Part shown: positions 59,221 through 64,000 of the stretch, in pieces
Layout: each line of letters starts with the position of its first letter
Position numbering within the stretch: position 1 is the stretch's first letter
Assembly: GCF_012932215.1 (NCBI RefSeq)
Contig: NZ_CP048788.1
Coordinates: 3,658,001 to 3,722,000 of the forward strand
Length of the DNA: 64,000 bases
Source of the DNA: Roseobacter ponti
GTDB taxonomy: Bacteria > Pseudomonadota > Alphaproteobacteria > Rhodobacterales > Rhodobacteraceae
Reading direction: 5' to 3'
Program-made: the position numbers and the translations under genes
The notes under the pieces: generated by a model
Databases searched by the model: none
Told to the model about the DNA's origin: nothing
Seen by the model: only the letters and a program-made list of their open reading frames with translations

Positions 59221-60561
59221 TTACTCCGCAGGAGTTGCTACTGTGTCACCGCTGCCGGATTTAGCTTTCTTGGCGGCATAGGCTTCCTCGATCGTTGCCG
59301 GTTGCGGCAGCGGTTTCTCGATCACGCCAAGCAGTGGCAGGATCACCAGGAAGTAGGCAAACCAGTAGGCCGAAGCGATCAGCGAGAAGGTCGCATAGGG
59401 CTCTTCGGCGGGCATGGCACCAAGCCACATCAGCGCAAAGAAATCGACGACCAGCAGCGCAAACCACCATTTGAACATCGGGCGATACCGGCCGGAACGC
59501 ACTGAGGATGTGTCCAGCCAGGGTGCCAGCGCCATCACAACGATTGCGCCGAACATCGCCAGCACGCCGAAGAACTTGGCATCGATGATGCCACCGGTAA
59601 GTGCCGATGCGATCTGGACCACCCAGACCTCGCTCGTGAAGGCCCGCAGGATTGCGTAGAACGGCAGGAAGTACCATTCGGGCACAATGTGTGCCGGGGT
59701 CGCCAGCGCGTTCGCCTCGATGTAGTTATCCGGGTGGCCGAGGTAGTTGGGCATAAAGCCCACGACCGCAAAGAATACCGCGAGGATCACTGCAAGCGCG
59801 AAGAGGTCCTTGATCACGAAATAGGGCCAGAAAGGCAGCGTGTCTTTTTCCGCATCTTCCTTGGATGTGCGCCGCACTTCGACACCGGTCGGGTTGTTGT
59901 TGCCCGTTGTGTGGAAGGCCCAGATGTGCACGATCACGAGGCCCGCAATCACAAAGGGCAGCAGATAATGCAGCGAGAAGAAGCGGTTCAGCGTCGCATT
60001 ATCAACAGCTGGTCCGCCCAGAAGCCAGGTCTGGAGGCCCTCACCGATGAACGGAATAGCGCCGAAGAGGCCGGTGATCACGGTCGCACCCCAGAAGGAC
60101 ATCTGCCCCCATGGCAGAACGTAGCCCATGAACGCGGTCCCCATCATTGCCAGATAGATCAGCATACCGATGATCCATGTGATCTCGCGCGGCGCCTTGT
60201 AAGAGCCGTAATAGAGGCCCCGGAAAATGTGCGCATAGACCGCGATAAAGAACAGGGACGCCCCGTTTGCGTGCATGTACCGCAGCATATAGCCGCCGTT
60301 CACGTTACGCATGATGTGCTCAACTGAGGAGAAGGCATAGTCAACGTGCGGCGTATAATGCATCACCAGCACGATGCCGGTCACGATCTGCAGTACCAGC
60401 ACGAATGTCAGAACGATGCCCCAGATCCACATCCAGTTCAGGTTTTTCGGCGTGGGGATCATGATTGTGTCGTACATCAGCCCGATGATGGGCAGACGGC
60501 GCGCCATCCACTTCTCGGCGCCGGACTTTGGTTCGTAATGGTCGTGAGGAATTCCAGCCAT
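59221..60561 (-). CDS. petB: Ubiquinol-cytochrome c reductase, cytochrome b
   Basis: A 446-residue eight-helix cytochrome b. Haem-binding histidine pairs occur in helices B and D ([11 protein letters not shown] and [22 protein letters not shown]; then [23 protein letters not shown]). The Qo-site motif is [15 protein letters not shown], and [16 protein letters not shown] is also present. Its C-terminal extension after residue 420 is charged. It forms the core of quinol oxidation in aerobic and anaerobic electron transport. Confidence 0.98.
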   Translation of the reverse strand: MAGIPHDHYEPKSGAEKWMARRLPIIGLMYDTIMIPTPKNLNWMWIWGIVLTFVLVLQIVTGIVLVMHYTPHVDYAFSSVEHIMRNVNGGYMLRYMHANGASLFFIAVYAHIFRGLYYGSYKAPREITWIIGMLIYLAMMGTAFMGYVLPWGQMSFWGATVITGLFGAIPFIGEGLQTWLLGGPAVDNATLNRFFSLHYLLPFVIAGLVIVHIWAFHTTGNNNPTGVEVRRTSKEDAEKDTLPFWPYFVIKDLFALAVILAVFFAVVGFMPNYLGHPDNYIEANALATPAHIVPEWYFLPFYAILRAFTSEVWVVQIASALTGGIIDAKFFGVLAMFGAIVVMALAPWLDTSSVRSGRYRPMFKWWFALLVVDFFALMWLGAMPAEEPYATFSLIASAYWFAYFLVILPLLGVIEKPLPQPATIEEAYAAKKAKSGSGDTVATPAE

Positions 60562-60573
60562 CAGGTTTCTCCC

Positions 60574-61134
60574 TTAACCGAGTTGAATTGTTGTATCGTC
60601 GACAAATACTGCGACGGGCACCGGCAGGTTGGTCGGTGCGGGACCTTTGCGGATGCGGCCGGCGGTATCGTAGTGCGAGCCGTGGCACGGGCAGAACCAG
60701 CCGCCGAAGTCACCCGCATCGCCCAGAGGCACACAGCCAAGGTGCGTACACACCCCCATCATCACCAGCCATTCGCCGGCTTCATCGAGGGTACGGTTTA
60801 CGTCGGCAGCATCGGCGCCGGCCTGAATGTTGGCGTTTTCGGCGCTGTTATCAGGCAGAGCGGACAGATCAACGTCGCGGGCCGCTTCGATTTCTTCTGC
60901 AGAGCGGCGGCGGATGAACACCGGCTTGCCGAGCCATTTCACAGTAAGCTGTGTGCCGGGTTCCAGCGCGCCTACATCAACGCGGATAGAGGCAAGTGCC
61001 AGCACGTCCGCGGAGGGGTTCATCTGATTTACCAGCGGCCAGATCGCGGCACCTGCTGTTACAGCGCCCGCACCGGCGGTGGCGTAATAAAGGAAATCCC
61101 TGCGGGTGCCTTCCTGGTCTTCTGCATGCGACAC
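60574..61134 (-). CDS. petA: Ubiquinol-cytochrome c reductase, Rieske iron-sulfur subunit
   Basis: A 186-residue Rieske protein. A twin-Arg motif ([10 protein letters not shown]) precedes a single membrane helix; the 2Fe-2S cluster ligands are in CTHLGCVP and CPCHGSHYD. The start is GTG 61134 ([13 protein letters not shown] as N-terminus), which agrees with the N-terminus typical of Rhodobacter PetA; the longer in-frame ATG at 61200 would add about 22 residues. First gene of petABC, read leftward; GGAG stands upstream. Confidence 0.97.
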   Translation of the reverse strand: MSHAEDQEGTRRDFLYYATAGAGAVTAGAAIWPLVNQMNPSADVLALASIRVDVGALEPGTQLTVKWLGKPVFIRRRSAEEIEAARDVDLSALPDNSAENANIQAGADAADVNRTLDEAGEWLVMMGVCTHLGCVPLGDAGDFGGWFCPCHGSHYDTAGRIRKGPAPTNLPVPVAVFVDDTTIQLG

Positions 61135-61330
61135 GGGTTCACTCCATTTTTCGGGGCCGGGTCCGGCCAAAAGATGTTCCGACCGCGCGCGCGCAGTCAT
61201 AGTCTGGCCGGATACTTAGCCTTGTGGCGCGCATACGTCCAGTGATGGTACGCGCGCAAACCGTCGCAGGCGGCGCGCATCGGGCATTTCCGGCGCTCTT
61301 TGCACCCGAATCTGTTAAAGATCCGGAAAT

Positions 61331-61942
61331 TCAGGCAGCTGGTGGCTGTGTGGCCTGCATCGAGGCGCGCGAATCAAATTCCTTATGCCAGGCGGCGAGG
61401 GCGTCGTTGCCGTCGCGCCAGTTCCGCGCATCGTGCCGGAAATCCAGATACGACAACGCGCAGCCGACCGATATGTGCGCCATGCTCAGCGGACCGGACA
61501 GATGGCTCATCCAGCGGGCATTGAGGACATCCAGTGTGCGGCTTACTTTACCCCACTGCGCCTCGACCCAGCCGTCGGACTGTTCGTTCTCGGGCCGCAG
61601 CCGTTTTTCGTAAGACATGGAAACCGAGGCGTCCATGATGCCATCGCCGGTGGCTTCAAGCGTCAGGTTCTCCCAGCGGCCGGCGCCCTGCGGATACATG
61701 CCGCCGCCAAAATGCGCGTCGAGGTATCCGGTGATCACCCGGCTGTCATAGAGCGTCACACCGTCGTCGCGCTGCAGGGCGGGCAGCTTGCCCAGCGGGT
61801 TTGCCGCCTTGAGCCCCTCATCGGAGGCAAAAGCCGTGGTTGCCACCGTTTCCAGCAGCACCGCGTCTGTTTTGTCGAGCTCGTGCAGGAGAACGACAAC
61901 CTTGCGCACATAGGGAGAGGCGGGGGAGTGGAAAAGCTTCAT
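61331..61942 (-). CDS. Glutathione S-transferase family protein
   Basis: A 203-residue GST: N-terminal thioredoxin-fold domain with SPASPYVRKVVVLLHEL and the cis-Pro loop LGKLPALQRDDG, then LYDSRVITGYLD, and an all-helix C-terminal domain. The class cannot be told by eye. It is the first gene on this side of petABC and is convergent in no way with it; the two lie on the same strand 200 bases apart. Confidence 0.9.
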   Translation of the reverse strand: MKLFHSPASPYVRKVVVLLHELDKTDAVLLETVATTAFASDEGLKAANPLGKLPALQRDDGVTLYDSRVITGYLDAHFGGGMYPQGAGRWENLTLEATGDGIMDASVSMSYEKRLRPENEQSDGWVEAQWGKVSRTLDVLNARWMSHLSGPLSMAHISVGCALSYLDFRHDARNWRDGNDALAAWHKEFDSRASMQATQPPAA

Positions 61943-61985
61943 TTCAGCATCCTTTGCAAAACCTCACCGACAGTCGCACGGGGTA

Positions 61986-62612
61986 TCATCCCTGTCCATC
62001 CACGGCGCGCATCAGACCGGAGAGCACAGCGATATCAACGCCCTGCCCGTATGCTGCCACGTGATCCGCGGCGCGCAGGCGCACGTCATCCGGCTTGTTC
62101 TGGTTGAGCTTCCAGGTGCCGTCCACTCCGGTCACGCTCATCCGGCAGGGCACGATTGAGCGCATCATCCGATCCATGACACCCGCGCTCATTTTAGCCG
62201 TTGTCCAGGGCGTCTTCGGTGCCAGCCGGTCTTCAAAGAGTTTCGACTGGCGGTCCAGCAGGGCGTGCAGCTCTTCGGCCGGGCGCAGTTCCAGCGTGCC
62301 GGTCAGGTGCACTGCCACATAGTTCCAGGTCGGCACCTGATCGGGCACTCCATACCAGTCGGGCGACACATAGCTGTCCGGGCCGGAGACCGCGATTTTC
62401 GCCCCGAGCGGCGATTTCAGCGCCCGGGCGATCGGGTTAGAGCGCAGGAGGTGCAGCCAGGCCGTCTCCCCGTCGTCATCAAGCAGAAACGGCACATGTG
62501 CCAGCAGCGGGCCATCGTCGCCGCAGACCGCCAGCACGCCAAACGCCCGTTCGCGGGCGTAAGCGAGGTTGGTTTCTGCCTCCTGGGTATGGAAAACCGG
62601 ATTGGGGTGCAT
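61986..62612 (-). CDS. PaiB-like FMN-binding protein
   Basis: A 208-residue protein of the PaiB/FMN-binding split-barrel family. The start MHPNPVFHTQEAETN, the LAHVPFLLDDDG strand, HLLRSNPIAR, GPDSYVSPDWYG, WNYVAVHLTGTLE and the QNKPDDVR end are characteristic. In Bacillus PaiB acts with PaiA in regulation; others are annotated as FMN-binding negative regulators. It is divergent from the FMN riboswitch and ribH2, 68 bases away, a suggestive flavin-related neighbourhood. Confidence 0.9.
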   Translation of the reverse strand: MHPNPVFHTQEAETNLAYARERAFGVLAVCGDDGPLLAHVPFLLDDDGETAWLHLLRSNPIARALKSPLGAKIAVSGPDSYVSPDWYGVPDQVPTWNYVAVHLTGTLELRPAEELHALLDRQSKLFEDRLAPKTPWTTAKMSAGVMDRMMRSIVPCRMSVTGVDGTWKLNQNKPDDVRLRAADHVAAYGQGVDIAVLSGLMRAVDGQG

Positions 62613-62680
62613 CGTTTTGCCCTCACGTTCTGTCGCTTCCGCTCTTGCAGGCTTTTGCGGCCACTGGCAAGCTCAGGGCA

Positions 62681-62820
62681 TTCTCAGGGCGGGGCGGAAT
62701 TCCCCACCGGCGGTATGGGAGCAGTAGCCCCCGAGCCCGCGAGCGCAACAGGTCTCCTGTTGGTCAGCAGATCCGGTGCAAGGCCGGAGCCGACGGTTAA
62801 AGTCCGGATGGAAGAGAATG
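62681..62820 (+). ncRNA. FMN riboswitch (RFN element)
   Basis: The sequence has the RFN core: TCTCAGGGCGGGGCGGAATTCCCCACCGGCGG at the 5' side, then a variable arm around AGCCCGCGAGC, the invariant CAGATCCGGTGCAAGGCCGGAGCCGACGGTTA-type 3' side and the closing GGATGGAAGAGAA. It stands 90 bases upstream of ribH2 on the same strand, and its job is to lower expression when FMN is abundant. A G/C-rich sequence near 62835-62860 (GCGGGGCCCCGTGGGGCGCC) could form the alternative terminator or anti-RBS hairpin. Confidence 0.95.
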
Positions 62821-62909
62821 CGCAGATGTGTGCGGGGCCCCGTGGGGCGCCGGTCGGATCTGCGTGATCACCCTGGGTGGACGTGTCTGTTAACCAGAGG
62901 AGATCACCT

Positions 62910-63356
62910 ATGACACACACCCGTTTCGCCTTCGTCAAAGCACAGTGGCACGCTGATATTGTGGACCGCGCCTATGACGGATTTATCCAGAGCATACCCG
63001 CCGGGCAGGTTGATGCCTTTGATGTGCCGGGCGCTTTCGAGATGCCGCTTATGGCACGCGATCTGGCCGCAACAGGGCGCTATGCCGCTGTGATCTGTGC
63101 GGCTTTCGTCGTCGATGGTGGCATCTACCGTCATGATTTTGTAGCACAATCCGTTGTGGACGGGCTGATGCGTGCGGGCCTCGATACCGGCGTGCCGGTC
63201 CTGTCGGTCTCACTGACGCCGCACCATTATCAGGAGACGGATCATCACAACGCGATCTATCGAGCGCATTTCGTGACCAAGGGGGAAGAAGCGGCGAGCG
63301 CCGCCCTCGGCATCCTGCGGGCCCGCGAGGGTCTGCGCGCGGCTGAAGCTGCTTAA
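62910..63356 (+). CDS. ribH2: 6,7-dimethyl-8-ribityllumazine synthase, RibH2 type
   Basis: A 148-residue lumazine synthase, which condenses the ribulose-phosphate and pyrimidine precursors of riboflavin. FAFVKAQWHADIVDRAYDGFI, FDVPGAFEMPL, VVDGGIYRHDFVAQSVVDG and VLSVSLTPHHYQE follow Brucella RibH2 (decameric type II) closely, rather than RibH1/E. coli-type RibH. AGAGGAG precedes the ATG at 62910. No other rib gene is adjacent. Its 3' end overlaps the convergent thiQ by four bases. Confidence 0.93.
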   Translation: MTHTRFAFVKAQWHADIVDRAYDGFIQSIPAGQVDAFDVPGAFEMPLMARDLAATGRYAAVICAAFVVDGGIYRHDFVAQSVVDGLMRAGLDTGVPVLSVSLTPHHYQETDHHNAIYRAHFVTKGEEAASAALGILRAREGLRAAEAA

Positions 63357-64000
63357 CCGAGGTACGCCTTCAGCGCCGGTGGCGGGTTTTTCAGAAGCTC
63401 AGCCGCCGGCCCGGGCGCATGGGCGATGCCGCCTTCGACAAAAATAACATCGTCTGCAATGCGCCGGACATCCTCGGGCGCATGGGTGACCATCATCAGC
63501 GTGGCACCGGTGTCTGAAATCAGCTCTGCGACCAGATCGAGCATTTCGCGCCGCAGCGCCGGCCCCAGCGCGGCAAAGGGTTCATCCAGCAGCACGAGGG
63601 GACGGTCGCGGACCAGAACCCGCGCCAGCGCCGCGCGGCTTTGCTGGCCGCCCGAGAGATCACCGGGCCGCCGGTCTTCCATTCCCTTAAGGCCCACGCG
63701 CTCAATCGCGGCCTGCACCCGGGCATTTTCCTCTGCTGTCAGACGCCAGGCCGGGCGCAGCCCGAGCGCCACATTCCGCGCGACCGTAAGATGCGGGAAG
63801 AGGTTATTATCCTGAAAGAGCATCGACACCGGCCGCGCGCCGGGGGCTGCTTCGGTGATGTCCCTTCCTTGGCAGATCAGTCGTCCGCCAGTGACCGGCA
63901 CAAAACCGGCAATTGCGCCAAGCAGCGTTGATTTGCCCGCACCCGAGGGGCCGATAACGGCAACGCGGCGTCCTTCGCCAACGCTAAAATCCGCAGCGAG
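63353..64000 (-). CDS. thiQ: Thiamine ABC transporter ATP-binding protein (partial)
   Basis: The frame is open to the window edge, so the N-terminal first strand lies outside. It has Walker A GPSGAGKST (63915-63945), a Q-loop FQDNNLFPHLTV, ABC signature LSGGQQSRAALARVL with the ThiQ-typical GGQQSR, Walker B PLVLLDEPFAAL and the H-loop VTHAPEDV. ThiQ powers uptake of thiamine or its phosphates through ThiBP. The rest of the operon must lie to the right. Confidence 0.9.
   Translation of the reverse strand, partial: LAADFSVGEGRRVAVIGPSGAGKSTLLGAIAGFVPVTGGRLICQGRDITEAAPGARPVSMLFQDNNLFPHLTVARNVALGLRPAWRLTAEENARVQAAIERVGLKGMEDRRPGDLSGGQQSRAALARVLVRDRPLVLLDEPFAALGPALRREMLDLVAELISDTGATLMMVTHAPEDVRRIADDVIFVEGGIAHAPGPAAELLKNPPPALKAYLG

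Noticed and set aside
1-64000. CRISPR arrays, insertion sequences or rRNA genes
   Set aside because: No regularly spaced repeats, transposase frames or rRNA sequence were seen anywhere in the window.

Overview
The window looks like chromosome of an alphaproteobacterium of the Roseobacter group (Rhodobacteraceae). The reasons are high GC backbone genes, a fbc (petABC) operon whose Rieske protein has the N-terminus I remember from Rhodobacter, a DctPQM TRAP operon, leuD and leuB separated by small membrane genes, and a Brucella-type RibH2 behind an FMN riboswitch. The assignment rests on reading the proteins, not on a search.

Layout. 1-4416: end of leuD, two uncharacterised genes, an exported EEP-fold hydrolase, a DUF2306-like membrane protein and leuB. 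4530-5084: tRNA-Pro(CGG) and a small exported protein. 5215-10489: a 5.2 kb integrated island at tRNA-Arg(CCT), with a tyrosine integrase, an ImmA-type peptidase lacking its usual DNA-binding domain, a higBA toxin-antitoxin pair, a HEPN-like protein and an HTH/coiled-coil gene pair. 10642-21903: a LacI regulator with a YcaQ-type DNA glycosylase, an Asp/Glu racemase-like protein, then a MarR-like regulator divergent from a long operon (D-amino-acid-dehydrogenase-like flavoprotein, TRAP transporter, BASS-like carrier, 5-oxoprolinase PxpB-PxpC-PxpA).

22015-49973 is a 28 kb surface-glycan locus. It holds a MurJ-family flippase, a membrane FlaA1/WbpM-type 4,6-dehydratase, an aminotransferase fused to CBS domains, NeuC-, NeuB- and NeuA-type enzymes, a PP-loop amidotransferase with its own HisH and HisF, two methyltransferases, a GNAT/FemAB-like transferase, glycosyltransferases, an initiating sugar-phosphate transferase and an O-antigen-ligase/polymerase-like protein. 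Together these point to a CMP-activated legionaminic- or pseudaminic-type nonulosonic acid carrying an acetamidino group, built into an exported polysaccharide. Embedded in it are a GcvPA-GcvPB fused glycine decarboxylase P-protein with no H, T or L partner, an AsnB and an HpcH-family aldolase. This combination is the most unusual thing in the window.

49980-54262 is a second accessory region beside tRNA-Lys(TTT): gene remnants, a sigma-factor-like gene overlapping an unrecognised 389-residue partner, a small membrane ORF, and a junction where a broken XRE gene meets a broken Fic gene. 54437-64000 returns to backbone: dapF (with a Ser at the second catalytic Cys position), mtaB, an ABM-domain protein, a Crp/Fnr regulator, petABC with a strong terminator, a GST, a PaiB-like FMN protein, the FMN riboswitch with ribH2, and the start-proximal part of thiQ running off the end.
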